Positions 36,353 through 45,255 of a stretch of 64,000 bases of DNA are shown in pieces. The translations under genes were made by a program, and so were the position numbers. The stretch spans positions 45,930-109,929 of the forward strand of contig JABDBA010000002.1 of the NCBI GenBank assembly GCA_013288885.1, in the 5' to 3' direction. Position 1 is the first letter of the stretch. Each line of letters starts with the position of its first letter. This stretch comes from Gammaproteobacteria bacterium (GTDB lineage: Bacteria > Pseudomonadota > Gammaproteobacteria > JABDBA01). The notes beneath the pieces are model-generated. The model was not told the DNA's origin. It worked only from the letters and a program-made list of their open reading frames with translations, and ran no database searches.

Positions 36353-38782
36353 ATGAAAATTAAAAATATGATGTGGACCCAGGCAGCAAACAAACCAGGA
36401 AAAGAAGGTTTTTATTTGGAATGTTCTATCGAGGTTGAAGATGAGAATAGTGTAAGTGAGTTAGAACGAGCTTTTAATTCAGAGAGATTTTCAGAGTTTA
36501 CTCTAAAACCTGATAGATATAATCAAAAATTTAGTTTTATTGTTTCTGGTGATCCAAAAAATATTAATGATGTTTTTTTGAGCGTTTTTTATCTTCAACA
36601 ATGGCAGAAATTTTCTGGACAAGATGACGATGATAGAAAGATTCACTCTTATACGACGGCTAATAAAGAATTTGGCGAATGGAGAAAATCAGAAGCAGGT
36701 AAAACAACATTAAGTAGTAAAGCTAGCAGCGTAATTCTAAATGCACTAAACGATCTAACGCATTCAAAACTAGCAGGCACAGAGAAAATTTCAATAGCTG
36801 CCACAGTAGCAGCGGTTGCATCCACGCCCACACCTACAGCGAGCAAACCGGCAACTGCTGCGGTGCAAACGTTGCAGTGGCACGAAATGAAACACACCAT
36901 AGAAAATATAAAGACTGCTACGATAGAAGGAGTTGAGAAACGATACAATGAATCAGTTGAATGGAAAAAAGCTCAGCAAACTAGACCACTGACACCTGAT
37001 CAAATGGCAGTGTACTTAGCAAGTAAGCAGGAAATTTTCGCTGAATTGAAAATCACACCTGATCAATTTCCTATACCTTATGATGAGGTAATAATTAATG
37101 GCAATACAGCATTAGTAGCCAAAGATATTGCTACTATGGAAGTTATTAATAAAATATTTAATAAAAATGCACAAAATTTCACACCCGTAAAAACAAACGG
37201 AGAAGAAAAACATGTTCCTGTAGCGTCGATCACCTCTAAAAGTTCAGCACCCACAGTGAAAGCGCCGGAGTGGGATAAAGTAGAGGGCGGTTGGCAAACT
37301 AAAGAAGTACTTACAAAAGAGCAGTTAGCAATATATAAAGCAATAAAAGGAGATGTTTTACACAGGGGAGCCACGGTTGAAGAATTAGGTACTGGAGAAA
37401 ATATTAAATTGCGAATAAGTGGTAATTTAGATAAGGGAGTTTTCTCAGATGAATTCAATAAAAAAGCTGTTAGATTTGTCATGCCTGCTCCTTCTGCTCC
37501 GGTAAAAACTGCAACAGCTGCAGCGACTACAAAAACTTCGATTTCAACACCCGTAACAGCATCCACCAGTTCCAATGGCTCCACTAGCGGTTTGATGAAA
37601 GTGAGCTTAAGCACGCCTGCGACAGCGCCCACTTCTGTCAGTTCCCCAGCGTCCACCAGCCCCGCTGAAACAAAAAGTGGTGAGTTGGTATTCTCCCTTA
37701 ACTCAGATGGAACAATGTTTCAGTTTCGTTCTAATAAATTATCAGATGCTTATATTTCTAAATATCAAGAAATACAAAAAGGATTTGGAGCAAAAGGAAT
37801 AACGGCTAAATTAGATGATAACGTATTATTAGTAAGAAACAAGGAAGATTGTAAGGCTATAACGACCATGTTTTCCAATAAAACTCCTGCTCCATCAGTG
37901 TCAATCAGAAGCATGGCTTCGCCACCGCGTCAACGACCTGAACCAGAAGTGGTAGCATTAGGGAGTTGGCAGTCGATGACAAAGCCAAGAGGCTCATTTT
38001 CAGTTCAATCAGGCTCAATTAACGAAGCAACAAAAACTGCAATTGTAAAATTAAGAAATTCAGTAGAGTATCCTGAGTTTATAATTAGTAAAGTAGTAGA
38101 AAAAGGTGCTTTTGTAGATGTAGTTTTGGTAAAAAATATGGACGTGGCTGGATCTTTAACTGAGCTTATAACTACCAGCAATAAAAAATCCCCACAACAA
38201 GCAGAATTAAAAGCAGTAGAAGCTACGCACAGAGCTTCAGTAGCGCTTAATAATCCTGCGGTCAACCCAAAATCACCATTAAAACAACCACCACCACAAC
38301 AACAACCACCACAAAATGCACTACCGTTCAGCCTTAATCCTCCTCAGGCGAAGCCAGCGGCACAGCCCCCTAATCCTTCAACTATCAAAGCAGCTTGGGA
38401 TGTTATTAGAGATAATGTAATTACCCATGATGATAAAGCGGAAATACTTGAGAAATATATTAAAGGGTTATCTAAGCTCAAGGCGGCTATGAGTACCTCC
38501 TCTGAAGGTAGTGGTTTTTCAGATTTCTTGCAAAATTTTGCTTCTTGCGCTTATTCGTTGCCTCAAAAGAAACAAGAAGACTCTAATCTTGCTGCAAAGT
38601 TTGAAGCAACGCAAAGACAATTCAGTGATGCCATTGCAAGCAATGAATTTTTGCGAGGGGCAGTTACAAATACCAGAGTAATCTTTACGGATAAGTCACA
38701 AAAATACGTTCAGAATTATATAGATGAGCTTTTGAAGCCGATACCTGTTGCTCAGCATCAACCGGCTGTGCTAAAACTCTGA
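36353..38782 (+). CDS. Multi-module accessory protein combining both unknown domains (809 residues)
   Basis: The N-terminus has a 90-residue domain (MWTQAANKPGKEGFYLE...). The middle carries modules of the W...F...S type also found in the 16548 and 22121 proteins, for example PEWDKVEGGWQTKEVLTKEQ near residue 304, LVFSLNSDGTMFQFRSNKLS near 444 and LGSWQSMTKPRGSFSV near 537, joined by T/S/A/P-rich linkers. A PPPPQQQPPQ-type linker (about 640-675) leads to a helical C-terminal domain from about 676 (IKAAWDVIRDNVIT...) that resembles the KHxxLW-type module of the 29483 and 33734 proteins. There is no signal peptide. It has the strictest PmrA-like box in the window. Not recognised as any known family. 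Confidence 0.77.
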   Translation: MKIKNMMWTQAANKPGKEGFYLECSIEVEDENSVSELERAFNSERFSEFTLKPDRYNQKFSFIVSGDPKNINDVFLSVFYLQQWQKFSGQDDDDRKIHSYTTANKEFGEWRKSEAGKTTLSSKASSVILNALNDLTHSKLAGTEKISIAATVAAVASTPTPTASKPATAAVQTLQWHEMKHTIENIKTATIEGVEKRYNESVEWKKAQQTRPLTPDQMAVYLASKQEIFAELKITPDQFPIPYDEVIINGNTALVAKDIATMEVINKIFNKNAQNFTPVKTNGEEKHVPVASITSKSSAPTVKAPEWDKVEGGWQTKEVLTKEQLAIYKAIKGDVLHRGATVEELGTGENIKLRISGNLDKGVFSDEFNKKAVRFVMPAPSAPVKTATAAATTKTSISTPVTASTSSNGSTSGLMKVSLSTPATAPTSVSSPASTSPAETKSGELVFSLNSDGTMFQFRSNKLSDAYISKYQEIQKGFGAKGITAKLDDNVLLVRNKEDCKAITTMFSNKTPAPSVSIRSMASPPRQRPEPEVVALGSWQSMTKPRGSFSVQSGSINEATKTAIVKLRNSVEYPEFIISKVVEKGAFVDVVLVKNMDVAGSLTELITTSNKKSPQQAELKAVEATHRASVALNNPAVNPKSPLKQPPPQQQPPQNALPFSLNPPQAKPAAQPPNPSTIKAAWDVIRDNVITHDDKAEILEKYIKGLSKLKAAMSTSSEGSGFSDFLQNFASCAYSLPQKKQEDSNLAAKFEATQRQFSDAIASNEFLRGAVTNTRVIFTDKSQKYVQNYIDELLKPIPVAQHQPAVLKL

Positions 38783-38790
38783 TATATCTC

Positions 38791-39204
38791 TCACCAACAC
38801 TCCGCCACCGGCGCTTTGCCGGTGATGCCTTTTTGGCCGAGTTGATCTACAGTCAATGTACCGCAAAGTGCGTCGTCGCGCAGTTGCGTGCCGATAGGGT
38901 TTGCCTGCAGTAAATACGTGGTGGTGCTGAGGTTGGTGATATTTAAATTATAATATCCGCCTGGCGTAGTAGTATTCACGCCGAGTAATGCAGGTGTGGC
39001 GTTGACAAAACTGTGATTGTTTTGTTGGTAATAACGCTCCATGCGCGCTGATAAATCCATTAATGCGACTTGCCCATCGGTGCGATGGGTTTTGGCGACA
39101 TAATGTTGGTACGAAGGGTAAGCAAACACGGTGATCACGCTTAACACCAGAATGGCGATCAGCAGTTCGATGAGCGAGAAACCGTGTTTTATAGGATATT
39201 TCAT
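38791..39204 (-). CDS. pilE: Type IV pilin-like protein (PilE family)
   Basis: 137 residues. The class III signal KHG-FSLIELLIAILVLSVI shows the prepilin peptidase site after Gly8, Glu at mature position 5 and the N-terminal hydrophobic helix that packs in the pilus core. The C-terminal part has the disulphide pair (CGTLTVD and AECW). This is the PilE-type minor pilin layout of gammaproteobacteria. No other pilus genes are nearby. A family 2 repeat separates it from the upstream protease gene. Whether it is a major or minor pilin cannot be told from sequence alone. Confidence 0.88.
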   Translation of the reverse strand: MKYPIKHGFSLIELLIAILVLSVITVFAYPSYQHYVAKTHRTDGQVALMDLSARMERYYQQNNHSFVNATPALLGVNTTTPGGYYNLNITNLSTTTYLLQANPIGTQLRDDALCGTLTVDQLGQKGITGKAPVAECW

Positions 39205-39224
39205 GTGACTCTGTTACATATTAA

Positions 39225-39262
39225 TGTCGGATCCGTCGCTGGCGCGACTTGATCCGACCTAC
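39225..39262. repeat. Family 2 palindromic element, copy 3 (short form)
   Basis: TGTCGGATCCG and GATCCGACCTAC ends surround GTCGCTGGCGCGAC, which is itself a small palindrome. It is only 38 bp long, the minimal form of this family. Confidence 0.85.
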
Positions 39263-39264
39263 AC

Positions 39265-40212
39265 TTATTGAAGCCCCTTAAACACCAATCCCAATTGACT
39301 GCCCATCTCATGCGCGAAAGAAGCACCGAGACGATCGGCCATTTGTTGGAAGAAATTAGGTTTAACCGTGTAATCCATCAAGTTTTTATTTTTGATCACA
39401 TTACGTGCGACGAAATTAATATTACCGAAACCGTCGATCAAGCCTAATGGCATCGCTTGACTGCCCGTCCAAACTAAACCGGAGAAAAGATTAGGGTCGT
39501 TCTTCAAACGATCACCACGGCCTTTTTGTACCGCTTCAATAAATTGTTGATGCACGTTGTCGAGTAATTGCTGCACGAGTATTTGTTCATCAGGTTTCAC
39601 CGGTGAGAATGGATCCAAAAAGCCTTTGTGATCGCCAGAGGTATATAATCGACGTTGCACGCCGAGTTTTTGCATGGAGTCTACAAAGCCGAAACCATCC
39701 ATCAATACGCCGATGGAACCTACTAAGCTGGAGGGGCTAGCGTAAATATAATCCGACGCTGAGGCTACATAATAAGCGGCGGAAGCGCACAGGTCAGAGC
39801 ACACGGCATAGACTTTGATATCTTTATGGTTATTGCGTAAATAGCGAATTTCGTTGTAGATATCAGCCGCTTGCACGGGGCTGCCACCTGGGCTATTGAT
39901 GTTTAAAATAACTGCTTGCGTGCTTTTATCTTTGAATGCTTCATCAAGGCCTTCGGTGATGTTATCGGCGCTTGCGGGCAGGGTATCTCCGATTTCACCG
40001 CGTATATCGACAATCGCTACATGTGGCTTTTCTTTGCCCGGGGAGACCACGTCTTCGGTTGGCCAAAATAACCATAATACGGCGCACAAATAGGCAAAAA
40101 AGATCAGTTTGAAGAAGATGCCCCAACGGCGACGGCGGCGTTGTTCTTTGAGGGAAGCCATCAGTAATTTTTCGATAGTGGCTTGTTCCCAGGCTGGATT
40201 AGTGTCGGCCAT
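39265..40212 (-). CDS. sppA: Signal peptide peptidase SppA-like S49 protease
   Basis: 315 residues. The N-terminal part has a basic cluster (EQRRRRRWG) and one membrane helix (IFFKLIFFAYLCAVLWLFW). The S49 core contains INSPGGSPVQAADIYNEI, the catalytic-serine region CSDLCASAAYYVASASDYI, and SLVGSIGVLMDGFGF. It degrades cleaved signal peptides and related membrane peptides on the periplasmic side. The length matches short SppA proteins (SohB/SppA36K type) with one S49 domain. The ribosome binding site AAAGGAAA precedes the ATG at 40212. Confidence 0.92.
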   Translation of the reverse strand: MADTNPAWEQATIEKLLMASLKEQRRRRRWGIFFKLIFFAYLCAVLWLFWPTEDVVSPGKEKPHVAIVDIRGEIGDTLPASADNITEGLDEAFKDKSTQAVILNINSPGGSPVQAADIYNEIRYLRNNHKDIKVYAVCSDLCASAAYYVASASDYIYASPSSLVGSIGVLMDGFGFVDSMQKLGVQRRLYTSGDHKGFLDPFSPVKPDEQILVQQLLDNVHQQFIEAVQKGRGDRLKNDPNLFSGLVWTGSQAMPLGLIDGFGNINFVARNVIKNKNLMDYTVKPNFFQQMADRLGASFAHEMGSQLGLVFKGLQ

Positions 40213-40288
40213 AAATTTTCCTTTTGCGTTCTTGTTGATTTTAACGATGGGGCATTATAACCATAGATTGGGGGGGATGACTACTGCT

Positions 40289-41278
40289 TTACATAACCAA
40301 GCAGCAAGATTTGTTTTGTGGGGGTTTTACGCCACAATCTTGGTCGTTAGCATCCCAAAATTCTAGCAGCACTGGGTTGTGTTCACGATTATAGACACTC
40401 GCAAATTTTATATATTCACCAAAGATTTCGATTGCCGCAAGATAATGTTGTTCTTTGTATCTTGTTGCAAGAGAAGATGTGTTGTCATCATCTGAATTTT
40501 CTCCTGGGGACGCTTGCACAAGCGCGCTATCGAAAATGCTTTCAATTGGGCCTTTAAGGGCCTTGAATTTTGCATAAGCTTTTATGGCGTTTATGATGAT
40601 CTCGGTATTTTCCGCTGCGTCTTTACCTATTGCAGTAGATGCATTGGTACCATCTTGCAATAGTTTGAAACGGGATTTTATTTGTTGAAGAGTTAATGGA
40701 TGTTCAGCTTCAGTCTCAATAAGTCTTTTATAGATTACTTCTAGTGCCATTTTTAGTGTTGTTGAGTCTAGATTTTCTTTATAACCATCTATAGCGGATT
40801 TTTCGTCCTCTATAGTAGGAGCAATAGTACTTCTAAGCGCCTCAGTTTTTGCTGCCATTTTTATTTGCTCTGCATGTTCGTTTATCGCGCGTTCATTTTT
40901 TTCGGTTGCGTCGCTTGAACAAAAAAATGGGAATTTTCTTGTGGGGACGATTATTTTCGGGGCGGTTAGAGTTTGTAATTGGGTTAAACGCTTGTGTGCT
41001 TGTTCGGGATTTAAACCTTCGATAGCTTCTTGATAAATTTTTACTAAGGCTTTTTTAAAGGCGTCGGCAGCTTTTTCGTCATTTGCAAAAGCAATGCGCA
41101 TGGCGCTTTTGAAAGCTTCTTCGGCAGCTTTGCAGGGTTTTGTAAGCAGATCTAGTCTTTCATCAAACCCCGCTGTTCTTTTTTCATCACCATCGGTTGT
41201 TCCATATCCGTTGTTGCCACTTCCTACTGCATGTAATAACGGTTGTTCTTGTTCTTGTTCTTTGTCTGGCTGCGACAT
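40289..41278 (-). CDS. Helical accessory protein ending in a CaaX-type box (329 residues)
   Basis: A mostly helical, soluble protein without signal peptide and with no family I recognise. The N-terminus is acidic and glutamine-rich (QPDKEQEQEQPLL). The last residues are KSCCLVM followed by the stop: Cys-Leu-Val-Met is a textbook prenylation box, with a second cysteine before it. The frame and stop were checked on the complement (TGC TGC TTG GTT ATG TAA). Host prenylation of injected proteins is known in Legionella. A family 3 repeat lies just upstream of its GAGGA ribosome binding site. The effector role is inferred. Confidence 0.72.
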   Translation of the reverse strand: MSQPDKEQEQEQPLLHAVGSGNNGYGTTDGDEKRTAGFDERLDLLTKPCKAAEEAFKSAMRIAFANDEKAADAFKKALVKIYQEAIEGLNPEQAHKRLTQLQTLTAPKIIVPTRKFPFFCSSDATEKNERAINEHAEQIKMAAKTEALRSTIAPTIEDEKSAIDGYKENLDSTTLKMALEVIYKRLIETEAEHPLTLQQIKSRFKLLQDGTNASTAIGKDAAENTEIIINAIKAYAKFKALKGPIESIFDSALVQASPGENSDDDNTSSLATRYKEQHYLAAIEIFGEYIKFASVYNREHNPVLLEFWDANDQDCGVKPPQNKSCCLVM

Positions 41279-41306
41279 CAGTTAATCCTCATAATAATTG
41301 GAATAA

Positions 41307-41375
41307 GGTGCCACGTCTGGAATAAAGAATAAGGAAATACCTTAACTCCTTATTCTTTATTCCAGACGTGGCACC
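41307..41375. repeat. Family 3 palindromic element, copy 1
   Basis: GGTGCCACGTCTGGAATAAAG and CTTTATTCCAGACGTGGCACC are perfect inverted arms; the inner parts pair as well. Part of the 315-bp gap between the CaaX gene and clpB. Other copies are at 53218 and 62542. Confidence 0.95.
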
Positions 41376-41470
41376 ACCATCTGAACATTAGTTTAACGTT
41401 TAAGTTATGAAGGTCAAGGGTTATTGTTGATTTAAACGCATAGTTTATCTGGATGGTAATAAGTGCCGGC

Positions 41471-41524
41471 TGCCCTCACCATCACCCTCACCCTAACCCT
41501 AACCATCCCAAAGGGAGAGGGGAT
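41471..41524. repeat. CCCTCACCCTAACCC-type repeat, copy 2
   Basis: CCCTCACCCTAACCCTAACC then CCCAAAGGGAGAGGGGATCGG, related to 14118-14160. With the family 3 element it fills most of the gap before clpB; the rest of that gap shows nothing else besides the clpB promoter. Confidence 0.7.
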
Positions 41525-41538
41525 CGGAAAAGATCACA

Positions 41539-41567
41539 CTTGATTTTTTCCGGTTTAGCACCGATAT
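41539..41567 (+). promoter_or_regulatory. Candidate sigma-32 heat-shock promoter of clpB
   Basis: CTTGATT and CACCGATAT are 13 bp apart, close to the sigma-32 pattern CTTGAAA/CCCCATxT. It ends 26 bp before the clpB start codon, leaving a short leader with AAGGAGATAA. Confidence 0.45.
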
Positions 41568-41593
41568 TGATATATAACCATAAGGAGATAAAC

Positions 41594-44170
41594 ATGAGCC
41601 TCAACAAACTCACCAGTAAGTTTCAAATGGCGCTGAGCGATGCGCAGTCGCTGGCCGTGGGGCGCGATCAACAATTTATTGAACCTATCCATTTGATGAA
41701 AGCGTTGCTCGATCAAGCAGACGGCACAGCCAAGCCGCTGTTGATCAAAGCCAATGTGAACATCAGCGTATTGAATACCGAATTAGAATTGGCGATCAAC
41801 CAATTGCCGCAAGTGCAAGGCACGCCCGGTGAAGTTTATCCTTCTAACGAATTAACGCGTTTACTCAATCATGCCGACAAACTCGCGCAAAAACGCAAAG
41901 ATCAATACATATCTAGCGAACTTTTTATTTTAGCAGCGGTGGAAGATGCAGGCACATTAGGGCGTATTTTAAAAAATACCGGTGCAACTAAATCAGCTTT
42001 AGAAAAAGCCATCGATGAAGTTCGTGGTGGCGAAAGCGTGAGTGATGCTGGCGCAGAAGAACAACGCGGTGCGTTATCCAAATACACTATTGATTTAACC
42101 GAACGCGCGGCCAAAGGAAAATTAGATCCAGTCATTGGGCGCGACGATGAAATTCGCCGCACCATTCAAGTGCTACAACGACGCACCAAAAATAATCCGG
42201 TATTAATTGGTGATCCCGGTGTTGGTAAAACCGCAATTGTCGAAGGTTTAGCGCAACGCATTGTGAATGGCGAAGTGCCCGAAGGCTTAAAAAATAAAAA
42301 AGTGCTGATGCTCGATATGGGCGCGTTAATTGCTGGGGCAAAATATCGCGGTGAATTTGAAGAACGTTTAAAAGGCGTTTTAAAAGAATTATCAAAACAA
42401 GAAGGGCAAATTATTTTATTTATCGATGAATTACACATTATGGTCGGCGCCGGCAAAGCCGAAGGCGCGATGGATGCAGGCAATATGTTAAAACCTGCAT
42501 TAGCACGCGGTGAGTTGCATTGTGTGGGCGCAACCACGCTCGATGAATATCGGCAATATATTGAAAAAGATGCCGCATTAGAACGCCGCTTTCAAAAAGT
42601 GTTGGTTGATGAACCCAGCGTAGAAGATACCATCGCCATTTTGCGTGGCTTAAAAGAACGTTATGAAGTGCATCACGGTGTCGAAATTACTGATCCTGCC
42701 ATTGTTGCTGCGGCCACACTTTCGCACCGCTACATTACCGATCGTAATTTGCCGGATAAAGCGATCGATTTAATCGACGAAGCGGCCAGCCGCATTCGTA
42801 TGGAAATTGATTCTAAGCCCGAAGAATTAGATCGCATGGAGCGGCGTTTAATTCAATTAAAGATCGAGCGCGAAGCTGTTAAAAAAGAACCGGATACCGC
42901 TTCGAAAAAACGCTTGCAAATATTAGAAACTGAAATTCAAAAACTGGAAAAAGAATATTCCGATATGGAAGAAATCTGGAAAGCAGAAAAAGCCTCATTG
43001 CAAGGCACACAACATATTAAAAGCGAATTAGAACAAGCGCGCGTTAAAATGGAAGTAGCACGCCGTGCCGGTGATCTCACGCGTATGTCAGAATTGCAAT
43101 ATGGGCGCATCCCCGAGTTAGAAAAACAATTAAGCGCCGCCGCCCAAATTGAAAAACAAGAAAAACATTTAGTGCGCAACAAAGTCACCGAAGAAGAAAT
43201 CGCTGAAGTTGTTTCTAAGTGGACACATATTCCGGTATCGCGCATGTTAGAAGGTGAACGCGAAAAATTATTGCGTATGGAAGATGCATTACACAAACGC
43301 GTGATAGGGCAAGATGAAGCAGTGGGTGTGGTTTCAAATGCGATTCGTCGCTCGCGCGCGGGTTTGTCGGATCCCAATCGCCCCATCGGCTCGTTTTTGT
43401 TTTTAGGCCCAACCGGTGTGGGTAAAACCGAATTGTGTAAAGCATTAGCGGGGTTTTTATTCGACACCGAAGAAGCCATGGTGCGTATTGATATGTCGGA
43501 GTTTATGGAGAAGCATTCTGTTGCGCGCTTGATCGGTGCACCACCGGGTTATGTGGGCTATGAAGAAGGCGGTTATTTAACCGAAGCCGTACGTCGTCGG
43601 CCTTACGCGGTTATTTTGTTAGACGAAATTGAAAAAGCGCACCACGATGTATTTAATATTTTATTACAAGTGTTAGACGATGGTCGTTTGACCGATGGCC
43701 AAGGGCGCACGGTAGATTTTCGTAATGCGGTGATCGTGATGACTTCTAATTTAGGTTCGCAGTTGATTCAAGAATTAGCGGGCGAAGCTGATTATAATTC
43801 GATGAAAAGCACGGTAATGGATATTGTGAACCAACATTTTCGGCCGGAATTTATTAATCGATTGGATGAGTCAGTGGTATTCCATCCATTGTCGAAAAAA
43901 CAAATTCATTCGATTGCCAGCATCCAAATTGAGCGCTTGCAATCACGCTTACGTGAAAAAAATCTGCAACTCACCTTGACCGATGCAGCATTAGACCATT
44001 TGGCGGCGATTGGTTTTGACCCCGTCTATGGGGCGCGGCCATTAAAACGCGCTATTCAACAATATTTAGAAAATCCGCTGGCACGTGATATCCTCAACGG
44101 CCAATTCATGCCGGGCGATGTAATTAAGGTGGATTATAAAGATAAAGAATTAGTTTTTAAGAAGAAATAA
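41594..44170 (+). CDS. clpB: ATP-dependent disaggregase ClpB
   Basis: 858 residues, full length. ClpB is a hexameric AAA+ machine that pulls proteins out of aggregates with DnaK. Order: N domain (1-145), AAA-1 with Walker [14 protein letters not shown] near residue 204, the coiled-coil M domain (about 400-525), and AAA-2 with Walker [15 protein letters not shown] near 604 and the block [20 protein letters not shown]. The ATG at 41594 ([11 protein letters not shown]) has a strong AAGGAGATAA site; the frame extends further upstream but through a repeat. Its heat-shock role fits the promoter candidate. Confidence 0.98.
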   Translation: MSLNKLTSKFQMALSDAQSLAVGRDQQFIEPIHLMKALLDQADGTAKPLLIKANVNISVLNTELELAINQLPQVQGTPGEVYPSNELTRLLNHADKLAQKRKDQYISSELFILAAVEDAGTLGRILKNTGATKSALEKAIDEVRGGESVSDAGAEEQRGALSKYTIDLTERAAKGKLDPVIGRDDEIRRTIQVLQRRTKNNPVLIGDPGVGKTAIVEGLAQRIVNGEVPEGLKNKKVLMLDMGALIAGAKYRGEFEERLKGVLKELSKQEGQIILFIDELHIMVGAGKAEGAMDAGNMLKPALARGELHCVGATTLDEYRQYIEKDAALERRFQKVLVDEPSVEDTIAILRGLKERYEVHHGVEITDPAIVAAATLSHRYITDRNLPDKAIDLIDEAASRIRMEIDSKPEELDRMERRLIQLKIEREAVKKEPDTASKKRLQILETEIQKLEKEYSDMEEIWKAEKASLQGTQHIKSELEQARVKMEVARRAGDLTRMSELQYGRIPELEKQLSAAAQIEKQEKHLVRNKVTEEEIAEVVSKWTHIPVSRMLEGEREKLLRMEDALHKRVIGQDEAVGVVSNAIRRSRAGLSDPNRPIGSFLFLGPTGVGKTELCKALAGFLFDTEEAMVRIDMSEFMEKHSVARLIGAPPGYVGYEEGGYLTEAVRRRPYAVILLDEIEKAHHDVFNILLQVLDDGRLTDGQGRTVDFRNAVIVMTSNLGSQLIQELAGEADYNSMKSTVMDIVNQHFRPEFINRLDESVVFHPLSKKQIHSIASIQIERLQSRLREKNLQLTLTDAALDHLAAIGFDPVYGARPLKRAIQQYLENPLARDILNGQFMPGDVIKVDYKDKELVFKKK

Positions 44171-44183
44171 TAAAGGGATCACC

Positions 44184-45248
44184 ATGGCAAAAAAACTTCA
44201 CAACCGTGCACGTAAAGCAGGTATGGCGCCCGGCACACTCTTATATACCGGCACTAAAAAAGATCAGGTTCCACAGATTCATGTGATTACCTATGATAAA
44301 GACAATATCCATGAAACCAGCGGCACGCAACTAGACCAATGCTTGCCACCCGAGAAACCAGCAGGAACGGTTTGGGTGAATATCGATGGGCTTACTGATA
44401 CTAAATTGATCGGTCAATTAGGCGCGCGTTTTGGTTTGCATCCGTTAGTTTTAGAAGATATTTTAGATGTAAATCAACGATCGAAAGTCGATGAATTTAG
44501 TGGTTATGTTTATATTGTCTTGAAAAAAATAATCTGGAATGAAACCCGCAAAACATTTGGCGTAGAACAAGTGAGTATTATTTTTGGCGATGGATTTTTA
44601 TTATCATTTCAAGAACAACAGAGCACTTTATTTGCAGCTATCCATCAGCGTTTGCAAAACAATCAATCGCGCTTGCGTGAACACGGTAGTGATTTTTTGG
44701 CTTATACACTCGTTGATGTTTTGGTTGATCAATATTTCATTGTGTTAGAAAAAATTGGTGAGCGTATTGCTAAGGTAGAAGATTTAATTATCTCTGATCC
44801 CGTGCAACACAATGCGCGATTACTATATCGCCTTAAACGTCAAATGTTAATGTTTCGCAAAACCATATGGCCATTGCGCGAAGCGGTGAGCCATATGTTG
44901 CGGGTAGATGGCAATTTGCTCACGCCATTTACTGGGTTATATTTGCGTGATGTTTATGATCATACGGTACAGGTAATCGACACCGCTGAAACCTATCGTG
45001 ATATGTTATCGGGTATGCTTGATATTTATGTTTCTACATTAACTAACCGTTTGAACGAAGTGATGAAAGTGCTGACGGTAATTGCTACGATTTTTATTCC
45101 ATTGACGTTTATTGCAAGTCTTTATGGCATGAATTTTGTTAACATGCCGGAATTGCATTGGCGTTATGGTTATCCGGCGGTGTTGTCTTTAATGCTGGTG
45201 ATTGCTATTGTTATGCTTATTTACTTTAGACGTAAAGATTGGTTGTAA
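44184..45248 (+). CDS. corA: Magnesium/cobalt transport protein CorA
   Basis: 354 residues. CorA is a pentameric inner-membrane channel for Mg2+ and Co2+. The soluble N-terminal part includes HPLVLEDILDVNQRSKVDEF, and the two C-terminal membrane helices carry the diagnostic YGMNF motif near residue 314 followed by a short MPELHW loop. It begins 13 bp after clpB and lies 7 bp before the next membrane-protein gene, so the three may share a transcript. Confidence 0.95.
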   Translation: MAKKLHNRARKAGMAPGTLLYTGTKKDQVPQIHVITYDKDNIHETSGTQLDQCLPPEKPAGTVWVNIDGLTDTKLIGQLGARFGLHPLVLEDILDVNQRSKVDEFSGYVYIVLKKIIWNETRKTFGVEQVSIIFGDGFLLSFQEQQSTLFAAIHQRLQNNQSRLREHGSDFLAYTLVDVLVDQYFIVLEKIGERIAKVEDLIISDPVQHNARLLYRLKRQMLMFRKTIWPLREAVSHMLRVDGNLLTPFTGLYLRDVYDHTVQVIDTAETYRDMLSGMLDIYVSTLTNRLNEVMKVLTVIATIFIPLTFIASLYGMNFVNMPELHWRYGYPAVLSLMLVIAIVMLIYFRRKDWL

Positions 45249-45255
45249 GGAACTT

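Noticed and set aside
42937..43479. Minus-strand frame of 180 codons inside clpB
   Set aside because: Antisense to a conserved ClpB region; the codon pattern follows the plus-strand gene.
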